Of a stretch of DNA of 64,000 nt, positions 48,780-60,266 are shown piece by piece; the stretch's first letter is position 1, and the number at the start of each line of letters is the position of its first letter. The notes under the pieces were generated by a model. The model made no database searches. It had not been told where the DNA came from and saw only the letters and a program-made list of their open reading frames with translations. The translations under genes were made by a program, and so were the position numbers. Where the stretch lies: NCBI GenBank assembly GCA_012932295.1, contig JAAONU010000004.1:27692304-27756303 (forward strand), given 5' to 3'. The DNA is from Cyclina sinensis. Its lineage: Eukaryota; Mollusca; Bivalvia; Venerida; Veneridae.

Positions 48780-49040
48780 AATTTGGTTCTTAAACAAGAT
48801 GACAAGTTTTTTTAGATAGAAAAATAACATAGCTGTTTCACATAAGAAGGCACTAATGGCCAAGAACGCATCTGGCATAATAACACGCAATAAAGACGAG
48901 TTTGCATGATTCACATGAGATGGCATGCCTTTTAAATATAATAGCATTTGTATTTGACATAATGGGACACCATCTTGACGACATATCAAGAAATATGACA
49001 GCATAAGACAGCTGTGGCATTCCATATAGATCACGGTCCG
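48780..49040 (-). repeat. Reverse-orientation units of the preceding array
   Basis: Reads 'aaataacatagctgtttcac', 'cataataacacgc', 'gcatgattcacatgagatgg', 'ttgacataatgggacacc', 'catcttgacgacat', the complements of motifs in 47690-48670. It ends some 40-50 bp before the caspase start codon, so the array abuts or forms the promoter region. Confidence 0.7.
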
Positions 49041-49089
49041 CTCCTTCTGCACTACTAGTCTACATTTTGTCCGTTTCAGATTTCGAAGT

Positions 49090-49294
49090 ATGGCGTCACG
49101 ATATGATCTGAATCATAAATACCGGGGTACAGCCCTGATAATCGGCAACGGGTTCGAAGGCCAGGACGGTTTGGAGAGACTCGGGTACAAGAAAGATGTC
49201 ATAATGATGGAAGAACTGTTTAAGAAGCTCGACTTTAATGTGACTAGCTTGAAGAATTTGACGGTTGAAGAAATGAAACAGAAATTAAAGAAAG
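49090..49294 (+). CDS. Caspase exon 1: start of large subunit
   Basis: 205 nt, ends phase 1 at AAAG|GTTTTT, a weak donor, supported because the split codon G|CA then gives KKASQDKN as in other caspases. It encodes residues 1-68, including YRGTALIIGN and the S1-pocket Arg. The exon may start at 49080 instead, after 'gtccgtttcag', reading FRS before the Met. Confidence 0.88.
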
Positions 49295-52200
49295 GTTTTT
49301 CCCCTTCTAATGTTCAGTAAATGTTCAGTAAATAAACAAACGTTTCAAAATTCGTAACAACTGCCTCGACAACTTAACATTCATCAAGAAAACCTTTTTT
49401 CTGTTCAGTTGCAATGTGATTTAAAGAAAAGGCATTTCTTCTTAACTTAAATACATCACACCATAAACTAAAACTCAAGGGGATAAGATTATAAAATAGA
49501 TGTGATTACATCATTTCCCAAAACTAGAATGATGATTCAGATACTTAACCACGGAATCATCCAAATAAAAGATCTTATTTTGAATCCTACAAGATGTTTT
49601 TTCGTGTTTATTTTTCAGCAAGTCAGGATAAAAACAACGAATATTCGGATTGTTTTGTATTCGGCCTTAGTACGCATGGACATGAAGAACAAGTTTCCGA
49701 GGCAGGACCGACATCGCCAGCAAACGTGTGGCGACACGGTGTACTTGGAGAAGACGGTGCAACGCTCTTCGTCGACGACATCATAGATTATTTCACCGAT
49801 GACAAGGCATACAAGCTTGCTGGAAAACCGAAACTATTTTTCCTTCAGGTGAGATGGTTTGACAAGAAATCGGGTAATAACGAAAGTCCAATTATTCAAA
49901 ATCAAAAATTAACTACTTAAGTTCTCCGATCTTTCATTTGTTTGAGAGGAAAACAGCACACAGTCTCCCATAATTTGCAAATGACCAGAGGCGAGTTCGC
50001 ATGCATGAAAGCACCTTCATATTCGGCGAATTAACAGACCCTTGCCTCCAACGTAACCACAATCCAATCTTTCATTACGCTTTATTTTCTACAGTTCAAT
50101 TTCCCATATTCTGAAATAGTAAATGTTCGATTCTGCTGATAACTACTTTACAATCTCCCCTATTTTAAACAAAAGTCCAGGTTCACATATTTTGAAATAA
50201 ACCATAGTAAGATCTCAGTACTCTTCAACTGACTTCAGCCAATACTCCCATATTTTGCAAATGACTGCAGTGCAGTTTCTTGTATTCTAAAAACATGAAA
50301 GTGCAATTTGATGAAAGCAATATTATTACCAGATATTCTTGAAATAACAAAAGTCAAGTCTTCCATATCCCGCATATGACAACAGAACGACTTTTCTTCC
50401 TGAACATAACCTTACCGTATTCTTTCTAGAGAACTACCATTTCTGCGTTACAATTCTTTGTTCTTTTTTATCATTTTTGTTTCTTCTCAGAGCATTTACG
50501 AAAAGAAATTATTTGTATTTGACACGCACTACAATAAATTGTGATGAATTCTTAAATATCCAAAAGCTAAGAAAAAACACAGGACTCTCTGCTCGGGAAC
50601 TTGTTTCTTTGTTGTGAAGAAACAATTTATTGTGTACTTTTCAAGCCTTTGGAATGCTCTTGGATGTAGTTTATTGTAACGTTCTTCTTAACTCAGTTTT
50701 GTAACATTGTATATATTAGAGCAAACACGGTGATTCTCGTGTAAGACAAACTGAGCACAGTGTGTACACAGTATGATTGGCTATTGTCTGTCCCCTGCCG
50801 TTAGGGTTTGGCATTTTCAACTACCAGTGGAAATGAAAACTACATAGTGTGCTAAAATAGTGCTGTTCAGATTGGCAGCTGGAAGGAAAACTTTAAACAA
50901 ACAAGACGACCAGATTTGTCTTGTGATATTACTTGTTTAAAACGATTTACTGCAAGCTTGCTGATATAACCTATTTGTAATTTTTTTTTGTCTCAGACGA
51001 GTCATATATGTGTACTTATTATAAAGATATACATTTAGATGAAACCAAACTTCTAAAGAATAATCAAGTTCCCAATGGGATTCGAACCCGCACTGATCGG
51101 CACCGACCGCTTAGCAATACAAAGTAGGAACGCTTTAGACCATTCGGCTATCGCAACAACCCCACAGCGACCACCACCAACCCTAACGAGTGACCAGTTC
51201 CCCCTACGAGGGACCTACTTTCAAATAGGAATGCATGCAGTTATAAGTTGTTGGCATCTACGCAAATATGAGCGAAATAGTATTTTTTTCTCCTCATTTT
51301 ACAGAAAATTGATAAATGTATAATATGAATAAGTCTTTAAAAGTTTCTTTTATGATCAAGCTTTCTTGCTTTTTATAGATTATTTATTCATATTTTAGTA
51401 AATTATTTTGAGTAGAAATTCACCATTTTGTATATAACTGTTACGTTTTAAGGCCTGCAGGTCAAGGAATGATGATAACATCTACGTCCCGTCACCAGGT
51501 GACCGCTATGACCAGGGTTTTATGATGAATGTTGCGGTAACTGTGAAGGGGTCACCAAAGAAACGCAGAAAAGTCTTTGATGTTAGAGACACCGAAGACT
51601 GGGTACATAGTTACGACTTGACGGATGCCGAGGACATATATAAAGACTGGAAAAGAGGTATGAAGAATGGTCAATGGTCCAGTGATAACGCGCTGGACTG
51701 GTAATCCAGGGGTCGCGAATTCGATCAGCGGCTCTTCCACTAACATAACTGTCTTTAGAATGAGACGTTAAACCCTGTCTCCACAAATCAGTGCTATACA
51801 CTGGACATGGAAAACACCAGGGCTGTCCCTGGAATAGGATGCTTCTGTTTATCTTGCACTAGACCCGACAACATAAAATTACTAAACTCTTCAAGGAGCG
51901 TGTGCCATATTGGCAACTCATAACGACGATAAATGAACATAAACAAATATTAAAAATAGATATGAAGGATGCATTTGAATGACCGAACCTTATTAATAAA
52001 TAAATAAGTATGGCGTCGGCCAGTCTTCATTCGACAATATCCGAGGTCGATATAAATACAGTTTTGCCTAATTTATACTGTCCCGTTTGGGGATCATTTT
52101 GCTTTTGCGCTTAATTACCCTTGACAGTTTTAGACTCAAAGATTTGTGGTTATTGTACAGATCCCGACGAGTGGCATCCGGAGATAATGGATAAGTCAGC

Positions 52201-53332
52201 TGGTTCGCAGACTTCTGAACATGATGCGTCTGGGGGAACCAGCGAAGAAGACGCTGGCGGAAGTGGTGATTCTAGGCCTCTGCCACAATCACCCTTTGAC
52301 GTTGTGCCAATCAAATGCCCTAACGATTTCCTAATTATGTACCCAGTAATGTCAGGTCGGTGTTTTAAACAGCATTTACTAATTGTTTTAGAATTGTAAC
52401 ATACATTATGTTAAAGGTGTTTCATGTACTATCTAACAAGTCTATAGATTTTATTCATTCGTAAAACCAAAAATTAAAATTTTTATGTACCTTCAAAAAA
52501 GCACCGTCTTTTTTTAAATTGACATTTTGTTTTAATGGCATCGTTTCTCATAACCGATTCAGACTGATCAAATTCAAACGAAACTAATCATTGTAAAATT
52601 ACAAGCATCGTCAGCCAATGTATAGATTTCTCGCAAGAGTAACAGGTAAAAACCTGTAAAAGAAGTAAAGAACTCAGTACTGAAGCAAATCAACGGACGT
52701 GTCCTTATGTAAAGTTTGAATTTCATCGATTTTAGTGTTTATATTGGTGATTTTTGTTTAGAAAGCTGACAGGGTGTATTTAAATATTGCTCTTATCAAC
52801 AGGTAAATTCGCATTCCGGAATTCAGCCAACGGCTCTTACTTGATCCAGTTCCTACATAAAGGTAACAATTTGAAACAGCTGCTTGGAGGATGTAACCTG
52901 CTGCAGTACCTTACTTACGTATGCCATGACATGAGCAGATATGAGTACACGCCCGATTTAGACGCACTTCTAAAGAAAAACTTACAAATAGCAGCTAGGG
53001 ACCCATTGCGTCCGTTCAAAAATATGCTATATGGAAATGTTAAGTACTTAAGTATGGGAGAAAACCAAGATTTGTTAGTTCGTGTTCTTGGTACATCTCA
53101 TGAAAGCAGTCTTAGGGGTGATTCAACAAGAGTAGAACCGTATTTAAGGAGTGTGATAGAAACGCTAAAAGTTCAACAGATGATAGATATTCTGGAAGTC
53201 ATACTGCCTTTTAAGATGGCAGCTTGTGTAGTTCATAGGCTTACAGACAATATCATATTCCAACCTAAAACATCGAACACACCAATGGGAAAGCTGAAAG
53301 GTGCTTTACAGCGAAAAGAAACAACCGTTTGA
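49090..53332 (+). CDS. Caspase with long linker and C-terminal extension (exons joined)
   Basis: Five exons (49090-49294, 49619-49848, 51453-51657, 52161-52355, 52803-53332) join in frame to 454 residues. Caspases are cysteine proteases that cut after Asp in apoptosis and immune signalling. Large subunit: MASRYDLNHKYRGTALII, an S1-pocket Arg in LERLGYKKD, STHGHE with catalytic His88, then LFFLQ and ACRS with catalytic Cys147. Small subunit: NDFLIMYP (from 268) and FAFRNS with substrate-binding Arg284. Both catalytic residues and both substrate-pocket arginines appear present, so activity is plausible. Odd points: QACRS instead of QACRG; about 120 residues from Cys147 to the small-subunit start (about 30 in caspase-3), including an acidic Gly/Ser/Asp-rich stretch; and about 90 residues after the normal small-subunit end. 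There is no prodomain from this ATG, but a good 3' splice site just upstream (gtccgtttcag, 49079) leaves room for upstream exons. Confidence 0.92.
49619..49848 (+). CDS. Caspase exon 2: catalytic His
   Basis: 230 nt, phase 1 to phase 0 (acceptor 'gtttatttttcag', donor GTGAGA). It encodes EYSDCFVFGLSTHGHEEQV and ends AGKPKLFFLQ. His88 is in STHG. The intron falls exactly between Gln and Ala of the QAC active-site motif, separating His and Cys onto different exons. Confidence 0.92.
51068..51160 (-). pseudogene. tRNA-Ser/Leu-like pseudogene in caspase intron
   Basis: On the minus strand: 'gcgatagccgaatggtctaa' (A box with G.CCGAATGGT) and 'gcgggttcgaatcccatt' (B box), about 80-90 nt with a long variable region as in class II tRNAs. 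Acceptor and anticodon stems do not pair well. The duplicate at about 60181-60266 has lost part of the variable region. Confidence 0.5.
51453..51657 (+). CDS. Caspase exon 3: catalytic Cys
   Basis: 205 nt, phase 0 to phase 1 (acceptor 'ttacgttttaag', donor AGAG|GTATGA). It opens with ACRSRNDDN: Cys147 is the second codon. It then encodes VPSPGDRYDQGFMMNVAVTV and a basic/acidic segment SPKKRRKVFDVRDTEDW. SPKKRRKV resembles a monopartite nuclear localisation signal; this is only a motif match. Confidence 0.9.
51681..51965 (+). mobile_element. tRNA-derived SINE, family 1, in caspase intron 3
   Basis: 'gataacgcgctggactggta', 'ggggtcgcgaattcgatc', 'gatgagacgttaaaccc'-like, 'gtgctatacactggacatgg', 'ctgtccctggaataggatgc', tail 'aaaatagatatgaagg'. 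It starts about 24 bp after the exon 3 donor. The same insertion is in the duplicate (60781-61062), so it is older than the duplication. Confidence 0.88.
52161..52355 (+). CDS. Caspase exon 4: inter-subunit linker and small-subunit start
   Basis: 195 nt, phase 1 to phase 1 (acceptor 'ttattgtacag', donor TCAG|GTCGGT). It encodes DPDEWHPEIMDKSAGSQTSE, DASGGTSEEDAGGSGDSRPL and KCPNDFLIMYPVMS. Several Asp residues in the flexible acidic part could be maturation cleavage sites. The exon makes the linker far longer than in typical caspases. Confidence 0.92.
52803..53332 (+). CDS. Caspase exon 5: small subunit and C-terminal extension
   Basis: 530 nt, phase 1 start, TGA at 53330. The first part, GKFAFRNSANGSYLIQFLHK, carries the substrate-binding Arg (FRNS). 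The small-subunit fold should end near NMLYGNVKYLSM (about residue 363). About 90 more residues follow (GENQDLLVRVLGTSHESS..., SVIETLKVQQMIDILEVILP, ...RKETTV) that I cannot assign. They look helical. Confidence 0.9.
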
Positions 53333-53381
53333 ATAGAACATTCAACACGTTGTAAAGACAGCTCTGGACTACATTCAACAT

Positions 53382-53387
53382 AATAAA
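53382..53387 (+). terminator. Poly(A) signal of the caspase gene
   Basis: AATAAA 50 nt after the stop codon. The equivalent motif in the duplicated block is at 62483-62488. Confidence 0.7.
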
Positions 53388-54111
53388 TCCTGCTTCTTAT
53401 TTTTACATACGTAGCGTATGTGTTAGCATGACTTGTTTCTCTGAGTGTAAGACCATGAAAGCGATATTTTTCATGATGCAAGTGATACCATAATATTGAC
53501 ATTTTATATAGAAACATTATTGCCAAACCTTACGTGTAAAAAATTTTACTAATCATAAATACATATTTGGAAAGAAATGTCAGCAAGTACGTGGACTATT
53601 TTTATTATCTTTATTTTATTATAAATGTTTTTACAATGACTACAGGTATGTATTCAAAATCATTCTTTTGTTGTTGTAAAGGTGACTACAACACGTTAAA
53701 TGAATGAAAGACAAACTGCTAAATGAACTTGTAGCTCACCTGTAAATATGTATATTAGAAAAAATGCGAGTACAATCTCGTTTTAGCTGACTGGGAATAA
53801 CTTACTCTACTGATGTATATAACCCACCAAGAGTGCATGTTAAAATGTATGAAAATCTTGAATCTTCACGACTTTAGTTTTTATATTTTCTTTTTTTTGG
53901 GTAACCATGACAATAGTGTGTACTTGCTTAACTTCTCATTGTGTTTCCTCGAATTAAGTTTGATAAACAAAATATCTAGATACAAAACGAATATAACGAT
54001 TATTGCAGATACCTAAGAAATCGGCTCACTCCTGTTGGCTTTCCGGTATGTATTATGAATGTCGACAAGTCACACAAAAAACATTGACGGTCCGAAGCTG
54101 AGTCACCATAC

Positions 54112-54324
54112 TTAACCCTTACCATGCTGGCAGCAATTGTGTTGGCCCTTGCGACCAGTACAGACCAAGATCAGCCTACACATCCGTGCAGTCTGATCAT
54201 GGTCTGCACTATTCGCCTTTAAGTCAGCAAATTTTATGTAAACACACCCATAAACAATAAATGGATCAGACGAAATTGAAAGATGGACAAGTCCATTTAA
54301 GATATTTAGCAGGCTAAGGGTTAA
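54112..54324. mobile_element. MITE, TTAACCCTTA family (best copy)
   Basis: 213 bp with inverted ends 'ttaacccttaccatgctgg' and 'agcaggctaagggttaa'. Interior 'accaagatcagcctacac', 'gtgcagtctgatcatggtct', 'gatggacaagtcca'. No coding capacity. Related copies lie at 14107 and 23125. Confidence 0.9.
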
Positions 54325-55139
54325 CATTATTTCTAGGTTTTCGGTTTAAATTTGAAATAAATGTATAACAACATGCAACATGGCCAAAAATTGAATAACT
54401 TTTTAAAAAGTTTTCATTACTTTAGCTGTCCTTGAAGTGTGTCATCAAAATTAATTTACAGACACCAAATAAATTGCTCAGAGTAATTAAGGGATCATTT
54501 GCACAATATTTTGATTAAATTTCTTCAGTAAGTTCTTTTCAAATCCACACTTTAGAATTCCATCGAAAGTTTTTATTGTGTTCTTGATCTTAACTTTGGA
54601 ATGACATTCCGTTAAACAGTAGAACCTCTAAACCTATAGAGATATTCACAATGAGGTTTATACAGTGTAAGTTTCCTTGTTTAGGAAGATTAACTACATT
54701 TTCTTATTCCATTTAATTTTCATTGTTAATGCTTGCTCCTGTATTCGCCTTTTCATACACTTGAGTGCTGTACTTGATTTTTCAATTCTGTATGTGTAGA
54801 TTTGTAAGCTGCATGCTTTTTCTAAAAAAATATTTTTATGTTCGCATTGGCATGTATGCACATTTGTTGAGGTCTATATGGAAGATTGGGTTGCCCAAAT
54901 ATGCTGCCTTATTTAATAAAGACATAATTATTATTATTATTTTTTGTCTTTATTAGTTGCAGTAGATAAAGACAGTAAATATTACAGTGTTATAGTGTGG
55001 ACTTGAACGAAGTTTACTAAAATAATTGTGTTTCACAGCCAAAATACAAAAAAAACTGTAGTTTGTCTTTGATATTGATACAACTTGGAAATGATTAGTA
55101 GAAGTGTGAATGACCGGATAATTATAGTTGACTTTTATG

Positions 55140-55640
55140 TCGATACATTTATCAGGTGACATTACACACTATAGTTAGGCAACATTTTCATTTTCTCTCC
55201 TGTGTCCTGTGTCCCAAAGAAAATCATGAAATCAGAAATGATTAAGTATCCCTTATAGAGACCAGCAGAGCTGGACACAATACCATGCTGGCGCTCAGAT
55301 TCATGAGAAGTATGCGGATTATGAATTAGTCCCTTTAGTTTTTTTCCAGTGGTGATCATAAAAAAAATCCTTAAAGCTTCTACTGGATGGAGCTTTCAAT
55401 GTTTCAAAAAGTCATGCATAGGAAGGAAGCTGTGATTTTTGTTTCACAATACTCTTTTGTTGCATGAACGACACTTTTATCAGGTGACACTGCATACTAT
55501 ATAGCAAGGGAAACATTTAATATTCTCTCCTGTGTGTCCAAATATCTGAAATCAGACATAAAGGTTAGTTATCCAATACAGAGTACTGTTAGAGCTGGTC
55601 ACTTACACCATACTGTACCATACTGGCGCTGTCTAATCGA
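55140..55640 (+). repeat. Diverged direct duplication, period ~330 bp
   Basis: 'tatcaggtgacattacacac' with 'ctctcctgtgt', 'tgaaatcag' and 'ccatgctggcgct' (55151-55300) recurs as 'tatcaggtgacactgcatac', 'ctctcctgtgtgtcc', 'tgaaatcagac', 'ccatactggcgctg' (55480-55635). Old duplication; no gene recognised. Confidence 0.75.
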
Positions 55641-56103
55641 AGACTCGATGTATACTGTAGGATGTCAAAACATTCTTCCAGAAACTAGCTTAAGTGAACT
55701 AAATTCATACTGGCTGAATAAGCACAACTTTTAACAATGTTTGGTGTGCTATCGAACAATTAATCTCTTCGCTGATTCTAGGGAAGGCATGTCAAACTAT
55801 CAGAGTAATCAACTACGGAAGAATAAGGTATACTTATAAGTTAGGACAATAATAGGGATTAAAACCGTGTTCAGAGTCAGAGGGAATCAACGAGTCCAAA
55901 ATTAGGTATGATCTCAGGACTAATTAGAGATAACAAAACTCACCGATTTACGGAATTTATGTTTGGGTATCGATAGCTATGTGGACAGGACGTTTGCCTT
56001 CGATTCGAAAGGTCTTGGTAAAGATGCAAAGATTCCTAATACCATATATGCCTTATTTCACCTTCTAGTAACGGACGTTACTAGCAATATCTCAAAACAA
56101 GTA

Positions 56104-56926
56104 CAGTAAAGTCTCGCTTTGCGACCGACCGTTTTTTTGCGGGAAAATCGATATTACGACCGCTTGTTTCCGGTCCCGACTTTTTTGCTATATAATTCAT
56201 TGTCGTAAGGTCCGATATTACGTATTACGACCACTTTTTTCGGGTCCGAATTCCCATTTTACAATGAAAGTGGAACCCCATAAGACGACCATTAACTATT
56301 TACTAAAATGACACGTGTCACCAATTATCACCAATAAACAACATAATACGACAATCGTCATCAAGGTGTGAACGATTTGCGGTACAATTTATAAAAATAA
56401 ATATTAATAAACTATAGGCTATTAGTAATTTAAAGGAAAGTTATCATATACTTCAATGTTTGTACCATAAAAATGGTACTGATTAATGTAGAACAAAGAA
56501 ATACGTTATGAAAGACGAGATAGGTGTTAATAATGCCCAATTTCGGATAGGTACCTTATTACGGCTACGAGTGAAAAACTGTCAAAAATAAATCGTGTAC
56601 AGTAGGATTTCAGTGTTGCTAATTATGAAAACAGCTTGAAAGAAAAATTGCATTGTATACTTTCGAGTTTTAATTCATTTTATGTCGCACTAACATGAAA
56701 ATTATGTGAAAAAATATCATGTTATTGTAGAATAAAATTGATGCCATTAGTTAGTATTTTTCCATTATTTACATTTTCAACAAGGTTATTATAGCTAATG
56801 ATAACCCTTTACAACAGATGAGAAATTGACTGAAGGCTAGCACGGGTCTCGGAATTAAGACCGACTCAATAAATAAGACCACTTCTCCCAGGTCCCCAAA
56901 GTGGTCATAATAGCGAGACTTTACTG
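56104..56926. mobile_element. Non-autonomous pogo/mariner-like element, ~823 bp
   Basis: Inverted ends CAGTAAAGTCTCGC.. and ..GCGAGACTTTACTG, with related subterminal 'gcgaccgaccg' and 'ttacgaccacttttttcggg' opposite 'aagaccacttctcccaggtc'. CAGTA(A)A..CTCG ends are typical of the pogo/Tigger branch of Tc1/mariner. No transposase frame remains. The left flank shows TA; the right flank is TT, so the target duplication is imperfect. Confidence 0.85.
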
Positions 56927-58164
56927 TTGTATAGAAAGTCATGAAGTTATGTATCTGGATAACTGGTATTTCTATGTTAACACTGATATACAGTTTATAT
57001 GTAGGTTATAGGCCCAGTTCATATAGTAAATAGGTAAGTAAATCTTTTATAATAGTGACCTATTTTACATTAAACAACATATAATACATATAATAATTAT
57101 AAACCTTTAATTCATAATTTAACAATTTAACACCAAGCCCCATTGGCCTATATGTTACCTTTTATAAGAATAAATTAAGCACGTGTACAAGGATTATTTT
57201 TACATATACTAGTATAAGAAGTTTGATCGAATTCGGTAAAAGTTCTTATACATTCTTATACATGCATAGGATTTTTAACTGGTTTATAATTCACGCCGCC
57301 AATTTCCGTGCGGGCTTTCTTAATGCTTGCCAAAACAGTAATGACATAGAATTACTGACAGGCGAAGGGAAATTGAAAAACATCGTTGATTGGCTAAGAT
57401 AAAGACATAAAATACCATTTGGCAAATGCCAAGAAGTATCGTAATGGACGATACAAGACAGGTAACTTCTGATTTTTGTGGAGGTCATGTGTTGTTTACA
57501 GAAGTTTGAATACATGTTCTTGTTTTTAAAAAGAACGGTTACCTAAGGAAGTTGCGAGGCTTCTAGAGGCCTCGTGATCGTAATTACTAGTACCAATTAG
57601 GCCTCCAGCCTGTCGGTGGCCTTATTGAAAGGTATTGGAATTGTACCAATTTCCCAAGCTCCACGCAGCGGTCTCTTTCAGTACAGTAATCACTGCCACC
57701 AGGCATATCACCTGTTGATAGTCGAAGGTAAATAAACAAAATGTTAAACCCTTTTTCCAAATTGTTTTTTTTTTTTAAATTTTATAACTTCTAGGCATGT
57801 TAAATCGTTGGAATTCCTATTATAACTAAAAACAGGATAAAGAAAACAATAATCTATTTCAAAATAATCATACATGTGTACATACCTGGAAAAGAGGACA
57901 GAGACCTGCCAGTTCCCACCCGCCTCTCCCCTCCTGTAAACTGATATAAAATCATCTTTTTCAGAAGGCGTGCCTCTTTTTATTATTTATAGAAACAGCT
58001 AATTCGCCGATTTTATGGAGTCATTCAATGAACTCACGCAATAGATTTTGCTCATTTTTTTCTTTCCATTTAACGTGTAAATTGTTGCAAAATTTGATTT
58101 TTTTGCATTTGATAATAATTTCATTCGTATTGTATATTCTTACGTTTATGTTGCATAATCATCA
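56927..58164. other. No gene seen
   Basis: AT-rich DNA. A short palindrome-like 'gaggcttctagaggcctc' is at about 57556-57575. Open frames are short and unconvincing. Confidence 0.5.
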
Positions 58165-58865
58165 TTTGGCATAACTCTAGAACTACTGATCACTTAATAA
58201 TGTTCCTTGTGCCCAGTAGCAAGTATGCCAAGAATGAGTACAATATTTTTGACAGTTTTCAAAATGTTCTATATCAATAACCAATTTCATCAAAAATTTC
58301 AAGTTGAAATTGGGCAGAACTCTAAAAACAGCTTTCAGAGTAATTCCTCTATCTTATAACTGTGCCCTGTCATAATAAGCAGATATTTCAAGTTTCATAT
58401 TGATACCTTTGATAGATTTGTAATCATTCTACTTAATAACTAATTTTGACAAAAAAATCTAAGTTAAAAATGGGCTTAACTCCAAAAATATATATTCAGA
58501 AGAAAGCCCATTGTCTTACAACTACACCTTTTCATTGTAAGCAAGTAGTCAAAGCGTTTGTGGTTATACCTTTAAGTGTTTCAGTAACGGGCTACATCAA
58601 AGGTTTTGCACGACAACGAAGACGACCTAGCGATCATAATAGCCCGAGTTTTTCTTCGAAACAGATAAGTTAAAATAGGGGAAATACTATGTTGATCTCT
58701 ATTAAACTGAACTACTTGACAATAGCTTATATCCAAGCCAAGAGAAACACAGAAATCAAATATATTTTTGTGTAAGTAAACTGTTTATAAAAAAGTAACA
58801 AAGTCATGTGAGCAAATAATTAAGACTTGAAAACAGTTGATAAATAACCTGAAATGTATAAAAGT
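58165..58865 (+). repeat. Dispersed repeat, copy 2
   Basis: Direct-orientation relative of 36880-37480, sharing 'cttaactccaaaaatatat', 'gcacgacaacgaagacgacc' and 'gaacctgaaatgtata'-like ends. It extends somewhat further left than copy 1 and contains an internal near-duplication ('accaatttcatcaaaaattt' / 'aactaattttgacaaaaaaa'). Confidence 0.85.
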
Positions 58866-60180
58866 AATACTGCAAATATATATTGCCGCCTTAAATGCAA
58901 TGGGGAACATTAGTGGATTATCTACCCTGAATACTCTCTGATATTACATTAGTCCTTCCATTTGGATTCCTCAAATTTTATCCCTATTTTCTTTTTTGGT
59001 ATGGTGATAATTAAGCCTAATTATTAGCAACAGTGATAGTCAGATTACACTTAAGTTTAGCAACATGTTTTGTTAACACCATTATCTTTGTTTTTTGATA
59101 ATCCTAACTTTTTATTTAATATATAAGTGACAGTTTTCACAACTAAAAGTCAAGATCATCACAATTAGAAATAGGGATAAAGTCAGAGTATTCCAACTGA
59201 AAGGACCAATATACTATTTGGTCTACCTTTGATGTTATCTGAGTAAGGGAGATAATTTGTTATCAGGAATGTCCCTCATTATACTAACAACACAGAAGTT
59301 AACAGAACCTAATTTCTTGACTCCATGACCATGTTCAAAACATTCAGTGGTGTTTTAAAAGATGTAATTTGGATATCAATCTACTCAGATTTGACTTAAT
59401 CATAATGGCTATGTACAATAACCTGTTGTGACAAGTTTATTTGTGACACATATATCCTACCTTACATGAAGTAAACTTGCATAAAGAGTCCTATTCTGTC
59501 AGACACTTTAACATGGAAAATTAAAATGGACTTGAGTCTATGCTGCAGCATTCTATTTTGTTTGCAGAACTACCATTTCTGTGTGACAATTCTTTGTTCT
59601 TTTTTATCAATTTTATTTCGTCTTAGAGCATTTACGAACAGAAATTATTTGCATTTGACACACACTACAATAAATCATAATGAATTCTTAAATATCCAAA
59701 AGCTAAGAACAAACACAGCACTCTCTACACGAGAACTTGTTTCTTTGTTGTGAAGAAAAAAATAATTGTGTACTTTTCAAGCCTTTGGAATGCTCTTTGA
59801 TGTAGTTTATTGTAACGTTCTTCTTAACTGAATTTTGTAACATTGTATATCTTAGAGTAAACACGGTTATTCTCGTGTAAGACAAACTGAGCACAGTATG
59901 TACACAGTATGATTGGCTATTGTTTCAAACAATTGTTTAACTACCGGTGGAAATGAAAACTACATAGTGTGCTTAAATAGTGCTGTTCAGATTGGCAGCT
60001 GGAAGGAAAACTTAAAACAAACAAGACGACCAGATTTGTCTTGAGATTTAAAAACGATTTACTGCAAGCTTGCTGATATAACCCATTTGTATTTTTTTTT
60101 GTTTCAGACGAGTCATATATGTGTACTTATTTTAAAGATATACATTTAGATGAAACCAAACTTCTAAAGAATAATTAAGT

Positions 60181-60266
60181 TTCCAATGGGATTCGAACAC
60201 GCACCGACTGCTTAGCAATACAAAGTAGGAACGCTTTAGACCATTCGGCTATCGCAACAACCCCAC
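60181..60266 (-). pseudogene. tRNA-like pseudogene, duplicate
   Basis: Duplicate of 51068-51160 with 'gggattcgaacacgcaccga' (B box changed from 'cgaacccgc') and a shortened variable region. Confidence 0.45.

Larger units (their letters stand above)
50431..53880 (+). repeat. Segmental duplication, copy 1 (caspase exons 3-5 with introns)
   Basis: Sequence from 'gaactaccatttctg' to 'gaatcttcacgact' is repeated in direct orientation at 59567-62990, with exons, introns, SINE, tRNA-like fragment and poly(A) signal in the same order. High identity by eye, with scattered substitutions and small indels. Confidence 0.95.

Noticed and set aside
51068..51160. Functional tRNA-Ser gene
   Set aside because: A and B boxes are visible, but acceptor and anticodon stems do not pair.
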